Assembly (NCBI RefSeq): GCF_014202825.1
Contig: NZ_JACHHP010000001.1
Location: 248,001-312,000, forward strand
DNA: 64,000 bases
Direction: 5' to 3'
Source of the DNA: Chiayiivirga flava
GTDB lineage: Bacteria > Pseudomonadota > Gammaproteobacteria > Xanthomonadales > Xanthomonadaceae
How positions within the stretch are numbered: position 1 is the stretch's first letter; each line of letters opens with the position of its first letter. The position numbers and the translations under genes are program-made. This document shows, piece after piece, positions 49,564-59,339 of the stretch. The notes under the pieces are model-generated. The model did not search any database. It saw only the letters and a program-made list of their open reading frames with translations, and was not told where the DNA came from.

Positions 49564-50250
49564 TCAGCCGCCGCGGCCGAGGCTGCGGAACTTCTCCTGC
49601 AGCGCGCGCAGACGCTCGTTGCCGGCGCGTGGCGGCGGCGGCGGTGCGAGCACCATGTCGATGGTGCGCTCGATGGGCGCGGCATCGGCGATGTCCAGCA
49701 TCTGCGATGCGGGCTGCGGCTGGCCGCGCGCGTGCCAGACCTCGAGCCGGTAGCGGCCGGCAGGCGCCTCGATCCGCGCCTGCCCCCGTGCATCGGTACG
49801 CGCGAAATACGGCGTGTCGAGCACCACGATGTGCGCCAGCATCCAGTCGTGGATGTTGCAGCCGATCGACACCACGCCGGGTGTCTCGAACGTCACCGGC
49901 GCGGCGGTGCGACCCGAGTACAGCGGCAGCTCGAACCGCTTGGTGGGCGAGAACGAATAGACCTGGTGCAGCGTGTCGTCGCTGTTGGGGAACGACACGC
50001 GCGTCCCCGCCGTCACCGGCAGCACCGCGGGCACGAAGGTGGCGTCGACCTGGTCGATCTCGGCCGTGGCCGGCGGCAATGTCATCGGCAGCTCCGGGTG
50101 CAGGCTGACCACCGCATCGGACAGCGCCGCCGCGTCGCCGCGCACGCTCACCCGCACCTCGGCGGCCTGCGACGGCCACGCACACGCCAGCCCCGACGCA
50201 TACGCGCAGAGGCGGAACCACGCTGCGTGCCGCGCGCGCGTCCGCTCCAT
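49564..50250 (-). CDS. Cupredoxin-like periplasmic protein (methylamine-utilisation-protein type)
   Basis: From ATG 50250 the protein has 228 aa with a signal peptide ending near PSQAA; ATGs at 50259 and 50271 are also possible. A plastocyanin-like domain holds a type-1 copper site: His in SDDTLHQVYSF and CNIHDWM, which supplies Cys, His and Met ligands. A second half resembles a carboxypeptidase-regulatory/Ig-like fold (ARTDARGQARIEAPAGRYRL). The last residues form a Pro-rich, charged tail. Such proteins are often named methylamine utilisation proteins, but no mau genes occur here, so an electron-carrier or copper-sensing role is more likely. It is the first gene of the four-gene unit. Confidence 0.8.
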   Translation of the reverse strand: MERTRARHAAWFRLCAYASGLACAWPSQAAEVRVSVRGDAAALSDAVVSLHPELPMTLPPATAEIDQVDATFVPAVLPVTAGTRVSFPNSDDTLHQVYSFSPTKRFELPLYSGRTAAPVTFETPGVVSIGCNIHDWMLAHIVVLDTPYFARTDARGQARIEAPAGRYRLEVWHARGQPQPASQMLDIADAAPIERTIDMVLAPPPPPRAGNERLRALQEKFRSLGRGG

Positions 50251-50281
50251 CCCGACCATCCACCCCCCCATCGACGCGCGC

Positions 50282-50310
50282 AACGTAGCCTGACTCCCTG
50301 CGGCCTGCAA
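50282..50310 (-). promoter_or_regulatory. Candidate promoter of the cupredoxin-globin operon
   Basis: On the minus strand TTGCAG (50305-50310) and TACGTT (50282-50287) are 17 bp apart, about 32 nt upstream of the cupredoxin start. The 284-bp gap to the divergent dehydrogenase gene contains nothing else recognisable. Confidence 0.45.
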
Positions 50311-50534
50311 TCGTTTACATTGCGTGTACGTGCAGCGGTGCGTGCCGGATGCGCGTCGCTTCGCCGGCGCTGCGCATCCGACTGCGCCGGCACCGAGTCG
50401 CGGTGCGGTTGCCGACGGCGGTTCGCGCATCCTGCACGGCCGCCCGCGGGCCCGTCCGTCCGCCCGCTGCGGCGTCAACAATTGTTTCCGGCGCCGCGGC
50501 GCCGGCCGATTCCTCCGTCCTGCCGCAGGTCTGC

Positions 50535-51344
50535 ATGTCCGCAATCGACCCCTCTCGGAATCACGCGCTCGTCACGGGCGCTTCCAGCGGCATCGGTGCC
50601 GCCATCGCGCGCGAGTACGCACGGCGCGGCACGCCGCTGATCCTCACCGCACGGCGCGAAGATCGGCTCGACGCGCTCGCGGACCAATTGCGCGGCAGCG
50701 TCGACTGCGTCGTGATCCCCGCGGACCTGGCGCGACCCGATGCGCCGCTGCATCTGTTCGAGCGCGTGCGCGAGCGCGGGCTGCAGGTCGGCACGCTGGT
50801 CAACAACGCGGGCTACGGCGTGCCCGGCAGTTTCCTCGCGTCCGACTGGACCGTGCACGCGCAGTTCCTGCAGGTGATGATCGGCGCGATCACCGAGCTG
50901 ACTTGGCGTTTTTTGCCGGGCCTGCGCGCCTGCGGCGCCGGCCGCATCCTCAACGTGGCGTCCTTCGCCGGCCTGTCGCCCGGATCGCGCGGCCAGACGC
51001 TGTATGCCGGCGCGAAGAGTTACCTGATCAAGTTCAGCGAATCGCTGGCGCTGGAGAACGCCGCGGCGGGCGTGCGCGTGTGCGCGCTGTGCCCGGGCTT
51101 CACCTACTCCGAATTCCACGACGTGACCGGCACCCGCGGCCTCGTCTCGCAGCTGCCGAAGTGGATGTGGCTCGACACCGACGAGGTGGCGCGCCAGGGC
51201 GTCGACGGTGCCGACGCCGGCCGGGCGATCGTGGTGCCGGGCCTGGGCTACAAGGTGCTGCGGCAGGTGATCAAGCATCTGCCGGACGCCGCCGCGCGAC
51301 GGCTGATGGCGAAGAACACCGGCCGGATCCGCGACGCGCGCTGA
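50535..51344 (+). CDS. Short-chain dehydrogenase/reductase
   Basis: The 269-aa SDR starts MSAIDPSRNHALVTGASSGI. The cofactor motif TGASSGIG, the NNAG motif in LVNNAGYGVPG, and the catalytic Ser...Tyr-x-x-x-Lys (NVASFAG, YAGAKSYL) are all present. The residues after the second strand (TARREDRL) favour NADP(H). The substrate cannot be told. It is transcribed away from the cupredoxin operon and converges on the MocA-like gene 26 bp away. A longer in-frame ATG at 50349 adds Ala/Arg-rich sequence without homology. Confidence 0.9.
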   Translation: MSAIDPSRNHALVTGASSGIGAAIAREYARRGTPLILTARREDRLDALADQLRGSVDCVVIPADLARPDAPLHLFERVRERGLQVGTLVNNAGYGVPGSFLASDWTVHAQFLQVMIGAITELTWRFLPGLRACGAGRILNVASFAGLSPGSRGQTLYAGAKSYLIKFSESLALENAAAGVRVCALCPGFTYSEFHDVTGTRGLVSQLPKWMWLDTDEVARQGVDGADAGRAIVVPGLGYKVLRQVIKHLPDAAARRLMAKNTGRIRDAR

Positions 51345-51370
51345 GCCGCGCGACGCGGTCGGCACCGCAT

Positions 51371-51973
51371 CTACGCCGGGTCGATCCAGCCCTGCGCCCG
51401 CGCGTGGGCGAGGTCGTCCGGTGTGTCGAGATCGAACGCGAGCGCCTCGCATACGATGCGGTGCGGCGGCGGCCGCAGCGTTGCCCATCGGACGCCGAAA
51501 CCGCGATCGCCGCGGAGCGTGCGGGCCGCGTCCAGCGTCGCGCGGGACACGCGCGCCGGCACGCCGCAGGTGCCCGCGTAGGCACTGACGGCGTCGCGCG
51601 CGGGATCCGGCGCGTCGCGCAGGGCACACAGGTGGGCGGCGTCCAGGTGCAGCTGGTCGAGCGTCGCGATCAGCGTGCTGCCCGCGTGCGCGGCCAGGGC
51701 CTCGGCGCCGCGCCGCAGCGACGCGGACAGGCCGTCGCGCCAGTCCGGGTTCGGCACCACGCGCACGGGCAATCCAGCGAGTGCCTGCGAAATCGCATCG
51801 TGCCCGTCGCCGACCACCACCACGCACTCCGACGGAGCGGTCTCCAGCAGCAGGCGCGCGACGCGCCGCACCAATGGTTCCCCGTCGCGTCGCAACAGGG
51901 CCTTGGGCTGACCGAGCCTGCGACTTGCCCCGGCCGCCAGCAGCAACGCGGCGTGCGGCGGACGCGACGTCAC
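51371..51973 (-). CDS. MocA/MobA-like nucleotidyltransferase
   Basis: This 200-aa protein of the molybdenum-cofactor nucleotidyltransferase type begins with the nucleotide motif LLLAAGASRRLGQPKALL. It has NPDWRDGLSASLRRG, the family signature before the metal-binding step, and ATLDQLHLDAAHL in place of the more common DQP loop. Its ATG overlaps the xdhC stop by 4 nt. Together they suggest maturation of a molybdenum hydroxylase, which is not in this window. Confidence 0.85.
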   Translation of the reverse strand: MTSRPPHAALLLAAGASRRLGQPKALLRRDGEPLVRRVARLLLETAPSECVVVVGDGHDAISQALAGLPVRVVPNPDWRDGLSASLRRGAEALAAHAGSTLIATLDQLHLDAAHLCALRDAPDPARDAVSAYAGTCGVPARVSRATLDAARTLRGDRGFGVRWATLRPPPHRIVCEALAFDLDTPDDLAHARAQGWIDPA

Positions 51974-52983
51974 GCTGCGCGTACCGCCATCACCCGCGCC
52001 TGCAGCTGCGCCACGATCGCCAGCGCGATCGACTCCGGCCCGCGGCCGCCGAGATCCAGTCCCACCGGCGCGTGCAGCGGCCCGGCCAGCGCCGCGCGCG
52101 CGGGTGCATCGAGCAGGGACAGCAGGTCGTCGCGGCGCGCCGGCGGCCCGAGCAGCCCGACGAATGCCGGCGGCGCAGCGGCCAGTGCGGCCAGGGCCTC
52201 GCGGTCGAGCTCGAAATCGTGGTGCATCACCAGCGCCGCGGCATAGCCACTACGCGCGACGGGCACCGACGCCGGCGCGAGGTCGATTAGGCGGTCCGCG
52301 AGCGCACCGGCGCCGCGCCAGCGCGGGCGACGCTCGACCAGATCGACATACCATCCGAGGCGACGCAGCCACGGCAGCAGCGTCGACGATTCGGGGCCTG
52401 CGCCGAACAGCAGCAGGCGCGGTGCGGCGGGCCAGTGCAACGTCCAGCCGTCGGCCGGTACCGCAGCCTCGGTCCGGTCCCATGCCAGCACCGCCTCGGC
52501 GGCATCGCCGCCGTCGCTGCAGGCGATGCGCAGGTGCGCCCGCGTCAGCACCAGCTGCAGCGCGACATCGCGCGTGCACCAGGCGCGCAACGGTGCCTGC
52601 AGTGATCGCAGCGACGCGACCGGCAGCAGCGCGACATGCAGCAACCCGCGACAACCGATGCGACTGCCGAACAACAGATCCTCGTCGCCGCGCGTATCGA
52701 GCGCGATGCAGCGGACCTGCCCGGATGCGGCGACGGCCTGCGCGTCGGCTTCCAGTCCGGGTTCCAGGCAGCCGCCGCTGATCCAGCCGTGGCGCAGGGC
52801 GCCATCGCCGAACAGCAGCGCGGCGCCGGGCTTGGCATAGGTCGAGCCTTCGGTCGCGACCACGAGCCCCAGCACGGCCGTCCGGCCATCGTGCATCGCC
52901 TCGAGGAGCCGCTCGACAAGTGCGCGCCGGCCGCCGCTGCCGGCGGCCGTGTCGAGGACGGGTGACGTATCGGCGCCGTCCAC
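51970..52983 (-). CDS. xdhC: XdhC/CoxI family maturation protein
   Basis: The 337-aa protein has the XdhC N-terminal domain (about 25-95) with AVLGLVVATEGSTYAKPGA and WISGGCLEPGLE, and a C-terminal Rossmann-like domain starting RLLLFGAGPESSTLL. It contains the conserved VMHHDFELDREAL and VGLLGPPARR. XdhC proteins bind and sulfurate molybdenum cofactor for xanthine-dehydrogenase-type enzymes. It starts 3 bp after the nadK stop and overlaps the MocA-like gene, so it probably belongs to a nadK-xdhC-mocA transcript. Confidence 0.92.
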   Translation of the reverse strand: MDGADTSPVLDTAAGSGGRRALVERLLEAMHDGRTAVLGLVVATEGSTYAKPGAALLFGDGALRHGWISGGCLEPGLEADAQAVAASGQVRCIALDTRGDEDLLFGSRIGCRGLLHVALLPVASLRSLQAPLRAWCTRDVALQLVLTRAHLRIACSDGGDAAEAVLAWDRTEAAVPADGWTLHWPAAPRLLLFGAGPESSTLLPWLRRLGWYVDLVERRPRWRGAGALADRLIDLAPASVPVARSGYAAALVMHHDFELDREALAALAAAPPAFVGLLGPPARRDDLLSLLDAPARAALAGPLHAPVGLDLGGRGPESIALAIVAQLQARVMAVRAA

Positions 52984-52986
52984 GGC

Positions 52987-53790
52987 TCAGTACGCGAACT
53001 GTTCGGTGAGAATGCGCTCTTCGAGGTTGTGTTCGGCATCGAACAGCAGCGTGACGGTGCGGTCGCGCGACTCGCGGAGGGTCACCTCCACCACGTCGCG
53101 CACTTCGGTCGAATCGGCGGTGGCGCTGACCGGACGCTTGTAGTGGTCGAGGATCTCGAGCTTCACCTCCGTGGCCGCGCGCAGGATCGCGCCGCGCCAG
53201 CGCCGCGGGCGGAACGGGCTGATCGGCGTCATCGCCAGCACGTCGCTGTCCAGCGGCAGGATCGGACCGTGCGCCGAGAGGTTGTAGGCGGTGCTGCCGG
53301 CCGGCGTCGAGACCAGCACGCCGTCGCAGACCAGCTCGTCCAGACGCACCGCGCCGTTGAGCGACACGCGGATCTTCGCGGCCTGCTTGGTCTGGCGCAG
53401 CAGCGACACCTCGTTGAACGCGAGCGCGCTGACGCTGCTGCCGGCCTCGGACGTGGCGATCATTTCCAGCGGCTTGAGCACGCTCGCATGCGCCGAGGCG
53501 AGGCGTTCGAGCAGGCCGTCGGTGCGGAACTGGTTCATCAGGAAGCCGACCGTGCCGGCCTTCATCCCGTACACCGGCTTGCCGAGCGCCATGTGCCGGT
53601 GCAGCGTCTGCAGCATGAAGCCGTCGCCGCCGAGCGCGACGATGATGTCGGCGTCCTGCGGCGCGAGCTCGCCGAACTGCCGCTGGAGCGCAGCGAGGCT
53701 TTCCAGCGCTTCGGGTGTCTTGCTGGCGACGAAGGCGATGCGGGGCGATGAGGTCAACGGCTCGGATCCCGACGGACGAAACGTGAGCAT
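52987..53790 (-). CDS. nadK: NAD kinase
   Basis: This 267-aa enzyme phosphorylates NAD to NADP with ATP or polyphosphate. The GGDG signature is at residues 54-57 ([12 protein letters not shown]), followed by the NE motif (AFNEVSLLR) and the glycine-rich [19 protein letters not shown]. The start [11 protein letters not shown] is probable; an internal start near residue 15 cannot be excluded. Longer frames pass through the repeat region. xdhC follows with a 3-bp gap. Confidence 0.96.
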   Translation of the reverse strand: MLTFRPSGSEPLTSSPRIAFVASKTPEALESLAALQRQFGELAPQDADIIVALGGDGFMLQTLHRHMALGKPVYGMKAGTVGFLMNQFRTDGLLERLASAHASVLKPLEMIATSEAGSSVSALAFNEVSLLRQTKQAAKIRVSLNGAVRLDELVCDGVLVSTPAGSTAYNLSAHGPILPLDSDVLAMTPISPFRPRRWRGAILRAATEVKLEILDHYKRPVSATADSTEVRDVVEVTLRESRDRTVTLLFDAEHNLEERILTEQFAY

Positions 53791-53874
53791 ATCGCACCGC
53801 GAATGCGTTGCCGTGGCGAACGGGAAGCCGGGCGAGGCTGGTGTCGGACGGGGCGACGCGTGCACGAAGAGCGC

Positions 53875-53918
53875 CCCCTCCCGCCTTCGGCACCCTCCCC
53901 CGCTGCGCGGGAGAGGGG
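53875..53918. repeat. REP-like repeat, left copy of an inverted pair
   Basis: A hairpin-forming element (CCCTCCC, ACCCTCCCCCGCTGCGCGGG) lies upstream of nadK. It is an imperfect reverse complement of 54064-54108, with the same layout as the yfhM/pbpC pair. No gene was found in the 380-bp region 53791-54170, which holds mainly these repeats. Confidence 0.75.
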
Positions 53919-54000
53919 AAAGGCCAACGTGTCGGTGTTTGGGGCCGATGACAGAGCCAGCCGCCGAGGCGCGACAAGCAGGGACGATGGACTTAGGATG

Positions 54001-54056
54001 TCGGCACCGAGCACGAGCCGCTGCATCGTCGGCACCGAGCACGAGCCGCTGCATCG
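54001..54056. repeat. 28-bp perfect tandem duplication
   Basis: Two identical 28-bp units (start TCGGCACCGAGCACGAGCCG) at 54001-54028 and 54029-54056 lie in the spacer between the two REP-like elements. This looks like a recent slippage duplication. Confidence 0.9.
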
Positions 54057-54063
54057 GAGGAAT

Positions 54064-54108
54064 CCTTCTCCCGCGCAGCGGGGGAAGGTGCCGGCAGGCG
54101 GAAGGGGG
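54064..54108. repeat. REP-like repeat, right copy of an inverted pair
   Basis: The sequence CCTTCTCCCGCGCAGCGGGG and GAAGGTGCCGGCAGGCGGAA is a reverse-oriented relative of 53875-53918 and of the pairs at 28243-28418. Confidence 0.75.
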
Positions 54109-54170
54109 CAACACCCTTCCTCCGCCACGAGATACAAGTCGGGCCACCCGCGCCCGCCGTATATCCGGAC

Positions 54171-57100
54171 TTACCGCTGCCCCGCCGCCACCAGCTGCGC
54201 GATTCGTCGCACCGCCACCGACACCGTCGGGTAATCCATCGTCATCTGGTTGCGCATGTCGCCGATCATCGCCTGGGTAAAGCGCAGCCCCGCATCGTCG
54301 CGCTGCAGCCACTGCGCCACGCGTTCGGCCGGCGAGCCGCTGCCGGACTTGAGCACCTGCGCCACCAGCGCGCTCTGCTGGGTCTGCAGCTCGTCGCGCA
54401 GCACCCCGCGCGCGTGCGCATGCCAGCGGCCTTCGACGGCCAGTTCGTCGATCTTCTCCAGCAGCCACTTCAGATGCAGCTGCTGACCGAGGCCGAAATA
54501 CACCTGCGCCACGTCCTTCACGTCGAAGTCGTGTGTCAGCGCCACTTCGATCATGTCGAGCGCCGACATCAGGAACGGCAGGCCGGCCAGCTGCTCGGCC
54601 TGCGCCTGCGGGAAATTGAGGTCCATCCAGCGGCCGCGGTCCTCGGCATACTGCACGCGGTCGGCATCGGACAGCACGGTCGCAAGGCCGTTGCGCAGCG
54701 TCTCGTACCCCGGCTGGTACCGCGCTACGGAGCGCGCGATGTCCAGGCGCTCGCCCGGCAGGTTCAGCAGCCAGCGGCTCATGCCGCGCAGCTGGTTCCA
54801 GATCAGCGACAGCGCATCGAGCTGGGCACTCTCGGGCGCCGTGCCGTCAAGCGCGTCGATGCCGTTCCACAGCTCGCGCGCATCGATCGCAACCCGCGCG
54901 ATGGTGTAGGCCTTCGCCACCTGCGCGGCGGTTTCGCCGGTGTCTTCCTGCATGCGCAGCGCAAACGTCGAGCCCATGCGGTTGACCATCGAGTTGGTCA
55001 CCGCGGTGGCGATGATCTCGCGCTTGAGGCGGTGGCGCTGCATGTGTTCGGCGTACGGCGCGTGCAGCGGTTCCGGAAAGTAGCGCTGCAGTTCGGCCGA
55101 GAGGTAGGGGTCTTCCGGCACGTCCGAATCGAGCAGCTGGTTGAATACCACGATCTTCGCGTACGACAGCAGAATCGACAGCTCCGGCCGCGTCAGGCCG
55201 AGGCCGCGCGCCTTGCGGTCGGCGATCTCGGCGTCGGAGGGCAGGAATTCGATCTGCCGGTCGAGCAGGCCCTGCGCCTCCAGCGTGCGGATGAAGTGCT
55301 GCTTGGAGCCCAGGCGCGAGACGCTCATGCGCTCCATCACGGACAGTGCCTGGTTCTGGCGGTAGTTGTCGAACAGCACCAGCTGCTCGACCTCGGCCGT
55401 CATGCTCGCGAGCAGCGCGTTGCGGTCCTCGACGCTCAGCTCGCCGCGTGCGACGGCGTCGTTGAGCAGGATCTTGATGTTGACCTCGTGGTCCGAGGTG
55501 TCGACGCCGGCCGAGTTGTCGATGAAGTCGGTGTTGAGCAGTACGCCGTTGAGCGCGGCCTCGATGCGCCCGCGCTGGGTGAGGCCGAGGTTGCCGCCCT
55601 CGCCCACCACGCGGCAGCGCAGGTCGCGGCCGTCGACGCGCAGCCCGTTGTTGGCGCGGTCGCCGACGTCGGCATGGGATTCGCTCGAGGCCTTGACGTA
55701 GGTGCCGATGCCGCCGTTCCACAGCAGGTCGACCGGCGCCTTGAGGATGGCCGACAGCAGTTCGTTCGGCGTCATCTGCGTCACGTCGCCGGCGATGCCG
55801 AGCACGGCACGCACTTCGGGCGTGATCTGGATGGTCTTGAGGTTGCGCGGAAACAGCCCGCCGCCCTTCGAGATCAGGTTGGCGTCGTAGTCGGCCCAGC
55901 TCGAGCGCGGCAGCTTGAACATGCGCTCGCGTTCGGCGAACGACCGCGCCGCGTCGGGGTTCGGATCGAGGAAGATGTGGCGGTGGTCGAACGCGGCGAC
56001 GAGCTTGATGTGCTTCGACAGCAGCATGCCGTTGCCGAACACGTCGCCACTCATGTCGCCGATGCCGACGCAAGTGAAGTCCTCGGTCTGGCAATCGCGG
56101 CCCAGCGCGCGGAAGTGACGCTTGACCGATTCCCAGCCGCCCTTGGCCGTGATGCCCATGCCCTTGTGGTCGTAGCCGACCGAGCCGCCCGACGCGAACG
56201 CGTCGCCGAGCCAGAAGCCGTGCTCGTTGGAGATTGCGTTGGCGATGTCGGAGAACGTGGCCGTGCCCTTGTCGGCGGCGACGACGAGATACGGATCGTC
56301 GGCATCGTGCCGCACCACGCCGGCCGGATGCGCCACGGCGCCTTCGACCAGGTTGTCGGTGATGTCGAGCAGGCCGTTGATGAAGAGCCGGTAGCAGGCG
56401 ATGCCCTCGGCGAGGATCGCGTCGCGATCGCCACCTGCCGGCGGCCGCTTGACGAAGAAGCCGCCCTTCGCGCCGACCGGCACGATGACGGTGTTCTTCA
56501 CCATCTGCGCCTTGACCAGGCCCAGCACTTCGGTGCGGAAATCCTCGCGCCGATCGGACCAGCGCAGGCCGCCGCGCGCCACCGGGCCGAAGCGCAGATG
56601 CACGCCTTCCACGCGCGGTGCGTAGACGAAGATCTCGCGGTACGGGCGCGGCTTCGGCAGATCCGGGATCTGCGCCGGGTCGAACTTGAAGCAGATGTAC
56701 TCGCGGTGCCTGCCGTCGAAGGTCTGGTAGAAGTTGGTCCGCAACGTGGCGCCGATGAGCGTTGCGAACGCGCGCAGGATGCGGTCCTCGTCGAGGCTCT
56801 CGACGCGGTCGAGCAGCGCGATCAGCGTCTTCTCGGCGGCGACCATCTGGGTCTGGCGATCGCCGCTGCGCGCGCGGATCACGTAGTCGAGCGACTTGCG
56901 CGTGGCGGCGTCGTCGCCGGCGAGCAGGTGCAGCTGCTGCGCGAAGTGCTCGGCGCCGGAGGCGATCTGCTCGGCGCTTTCGCTGCCGGTGTCCGGATCG
57001 AAGCGTGCCTCGAACAGTTCCACGAGCAGGCGCGCGAGCAGCGGATAGCGCGCGAGCGTCTCTTCCATGTAGGCCTGCGAGAACGGCACGCCGGTCTGCA

Positions 57101-59111
57101 GCAGGAACTTGCAGTACGCGCGCAGCATGGTGACCTGGCGCCAGTCGAGACCGGCGGCGAGAATCAGGCGATTGAAGCCGTCGCTTTCGGCCTGGCCGCG
57201 CCAGATGCGCTCGAACGCGGTTTCGAACGATTCGCGCACCGCGTCGACATCCACATCGCCGCGCACCGGCTCGACCTCGAAATCCTGGATGTGGATGCTG
57301 CCCTCGCCCACGTGCATCGTGTACGGATGCTCGGTGAGCACACGCAGGCCCATGTTCTCCATCATCGGCAGCGCTTCGGACAGCGCGATGTCGCGCCCGG
57401 CGCGGTAGAGCTTGAAGCGCAGCGGCGTGCTGCCGTCGTCGCGGCGGCGGCGGTACAGGTTCACGCGCAGATCGTCCGCACCGCGCAGCGCGGCGGCGCG
57501 TTCCACGTCGCCCGCGGCCACTTCCGGCGACACTTCCTCGATGTAGCCGGCCGGCAGTGCACGGCCGTATCGGCCGGCGAGCTTGAGGCCCTTCTCCTCG
57601 CCGTTGCGCGCCACCAGCTGCTCGCGCAGTTCGTCGTACCAGTTGCGCACGATCTGCGCGAGACGCGTTTCCAGATGCGCGGTGTCGATCTCGGCGCCGC
57701 CGGCCTTCGGCCGCACGATCATGTGCAGCTGCGCCAGCGGCGATTCGCCGACCTGGATGGTGGTGTCGATGCGCTGGCCGTTGAGCGCGTCCATCAGCAG
57801 ATGCTCGACGCGCTTGCGCGCTTCGGTATTGAAGCGGTCGCGCGGAATGTAGACCAGCGCCGAATAGAACCGGCCGTAGCGGTCGCGACGCAGGAAGATG
57901 CGCGCGCGGATGCGCTCCTGCAGGCCGAGGATGCCCATCGCGTTGGCGAACAGCTCTTCGTTGCTGGACTGGAACAGCTCGTCGCGCGGCAGCGTTTCCA
58001 GGATGTGGCGCAGCGCCTTGCCGCTGTGGCTGTCGGGCGCAAGGCCGGACGCGCGCATCACGTATTCGTGGCGCTGGCGCACGATGGGAATGTCCCACGG
58101 CCGGCGGTTGTAGGCGCTGGAGGTGTACAGCCCGACGAAGCGCTGTTCGCCGACCGGCTTGCCGGCGGCATCGAAGCGCAGGATGCCGATGTAGTCCATG
58201 TAGCCCGGGCGGTGCACGGTGGAGCGGGCGTTGGTCTTGGTGAGGATCAGCGGCTCGACCGGCGCACCGTCGACGAACGATTGCGCGGCCAGCGCGCGCA
58301 GCGGGCGCGGCTTGCCGGCGCGCTGTTCGCTGCGCAGCAGGCCAAGGCCGGTGCCGGCCACCGAATGCAGCGTCGGCTCGCCGTCGATCTCGTCGACCGA
58401 GTACTCGCGGTAGCCGAGGAACGTGAAGTGGTTGTCCGCGGCCCAGCGCAGGAACGCATGTGCCTCGTCGCGCACCGCGTCGGCCACGGGCATCGCGCGC
58501 GACGGAAGCTCGTCGGCGATGGCGCACAGCTTCGCGCGCATCGCGTCCCAGTCCTGCACGCAGGCGCGCACGTCGTCGAGCGCGGCAAGGATGTCGGTTT
58601 CGATCCGGGCCAGTGCGTCGCCTTCGGTCTGGCGGTCGATCTCGATGTGCATGAGCGATTCGAGCTGGCCGTCGCCGAGGGCGAGCACGTTGCCGCCCGG
58701 ATCGCGGCGGAAGCGCAGCACCGGATGGCCGAGCACGTGGATGCCGGCTTCGTGCTGCGCCAGCACCATGCTCACGGTGTCCACGAGGAAGGGCATGTCG
58801 TCGTTGGCGATCTGGATCACCGTGTGCGGCGATTCCCAGCCGTGCTCGGCGCGCGTGGGGTTGAAGATGCGGATCGCCACGGTGCCGAGGCGTCGCTCGC
58901 GCACGAAATCCATGAAGCCGCGCGCGAGCGCCGCCCAGTCGTCGGGCCCGCGCAGCGCGTACTCCTCGGGCGACATGCGGCCGTAGAACGCCTGCGCGAA
59001 CAGCGTCGCCTCCTTCAGGCGCGGCGCCGGAACGGTGCGCTGCAGGGCGGCGAGGATGGGGTCGAGGGTGACGTCGTGCAGGGTCGAAACGGGTGCCGGT
59101 TGGGCGCTCAT
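54171..59111 (-). CDS. gdhB: NAD-specific glutamate dehydrogenase, large (GDH-180) type
   Basis: The protein has 1646 aa, characteristic of the 180-kDa L-GDH class found in pseudomonads and xanthomonads; it deaminates glutamate to 2-oxoglutarate with NAD. The start [18 protein letters not shown] is chosen over an ATG at 59177. The regulatory N-terminal half is followed by the catalytic core with [38 protein letters not shown] (catalytic Lys region), [13 protein letters not shown] and the nucleotide-binding [11 protein letters not shown] area. The helical C-terminal domain is intact to LVAAGQR. It is a single gene with its own flanking regions. Confidence 0.96.
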   Translation of the reverse strand: MSAQPAPVSTLHDVTLDPILAALQRTVPAPRLKEATLFAQAFYGRMSPEEYALRGPDDWAALARGFMDFVRERRLGTVAIRIFNPTRAEHGWESPHTVIQIANDDMPFLVDTVSMVLAQHEAGIHVLGHPVLRFRRDPGGNVLALGDGQLESLMHIEIDRQTEGDALARIETDILAALDDVRACVQDWDAMRAKLCAIADELPSRAMPVADAVRDEAHAFLRWAADNHFTFLGYREYSVDEIDGEPTLHSVAGTGLGLLRSEQRAGKPRPLRALAAQSFVDGAPVEPLILTKTNARSTVHRPGYMDYIGILRFDAAGKPVGEQRFVGLYTSSAYNRRPWDIPIVRQRHEYVMRASGLAPDSHSGKALRHILETLPRDELFQSSNEELFANAMGILGLQERIRARIFLRRDRYGRFYSALVYIPRDRFNTEARKRVEHLLMDALNGQRIDTTIQVGESPLAQLHMIVRPKAGGAEIDTAHLETRLAQIVRNWYDELREQLVARNGEEKGLKLAGRYGRALPAGYIEEVSPEVAAGDVERAAALRGADDLRVNLYRRRRDDGSTPLRFKLYRAGRDIALSEALPMMENMGLRVLTEHPYTMHVGEGSIHIQDFEVEPVRGDVDVDAVRESFETAFERIWRGQAESDGFNRLILAAGLDWRQVTMLRAYCKFLLQTGVPFSQAYMEETLARYPLLARLLVELFEARFDPDTGSESAEQIASGAEHFAQQLHLLAGDDAATRKSLDYVIRARSGDRQTQMVAAEKTLIALLDRVESLDEDRILRAFATLIGATLRTNFYQTFDGRHREYICFKFDPAQIPDLPKPRPYREIFVYAPRVEGVHLRFGPVARGGLRWSDRREDFRTEVLGLVKAQMVKNTVIVPVGAKGGFFVKRPPAGGDRDAILAEGIACYRLFINGLLDITDNLVEGAVAHPAGVVRHDADDPYLVVAADKGTATFSDIANAISNEHGFWLGDAFASGGSVGYDHKGMGITAKGGWESVKRHFRALGRDCQTEDFTCVGIGDMSGDVFGNGMLLSKHIKLVAAFDHRHIFLDPNPDAARSFAERERMFKLPRSSWADYDANLISKGGGLFPRNLKTIQITPEVRAVLGIAGDVTQMTPNELLSAILKAPVDLLWNGGIGTYVKASSESHADVGDRANNGLRVDGRDLRCRVVGEGGNLGLTQRGRIEAALNGVLLNTDFIDNSAGVDTSDHEVNIKILLNDAVARGELSVEDRNALLASMTAEVEQLVLFDNYRQNQALSVMERMSVSRLGSKQHFIRTLEAQGLLDRQIEFLPSDAEIADRKARGLGLTRPELSILLSYAKIVVFNQLLDSDVPEDPYLSAELQRYFPEPLHAPYAEHMQRHRLKREIIATAVTNSMVNRMGSTFALRMQEDTGETAAQVAKAYTIARVAIDARELWNGIDALDGTAPESAQLDALSLIWNQLRGMSRWLLNLPGERLDIARSVARYQPGYETLRNGLATVLSDADRVQYAEDRGRWMDLNFPQAQAEQLAGLPFLMSALDMIEVALTHDFDVKDVAQVYFGLGQQLHLKWLLEKIDELAVEGRWHAHARGVLRDELQTQQSALVAQVLKSGSGSPAERVAQWLQRDDAGLRFTQAMIGDMRNQMTMDYPTVSVAVRRIAQLVAAGQR

Positions 59112-59339
59112 GGCCTGTCGATGCGGAAAAGGTAGCCGCAAATTTTGCCAGCCGCACGCGGTGCAAGCCAGCCGCAACGCACAAGAGGCATTTCGAGGTC
59201 ACTCGGGGTTCAGCGTGCGACGCGATGCGCTGTCACGCAACGGAAAGACGTATGCCGCAAATGTGTCGCCGGCCACGCCCACGATGGGCGGGCTCGCGCA
59301 CGCATCCATTGCCTTCTTTCCGCCACCGGAGCCAGCCAC

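Noticed and set aside
49564-50250. Methylamine dehydrogenase pathway
   Set aside because: Only the family name suggests it; none of the mau structural genes is present.
54414-59135. 1573-codon open frame opposite the large glutamate dehydrogenase
   Set aside because: It mirrors the true gene on the other strand; its composition is repetitive and no family motif is visible.
59226-59248. Full Pho box upstream of the PhoX-like gene
   Set aside because: CTGTCAC is present, but the second half (CGGAAAG) departs too far from the consensus to call.
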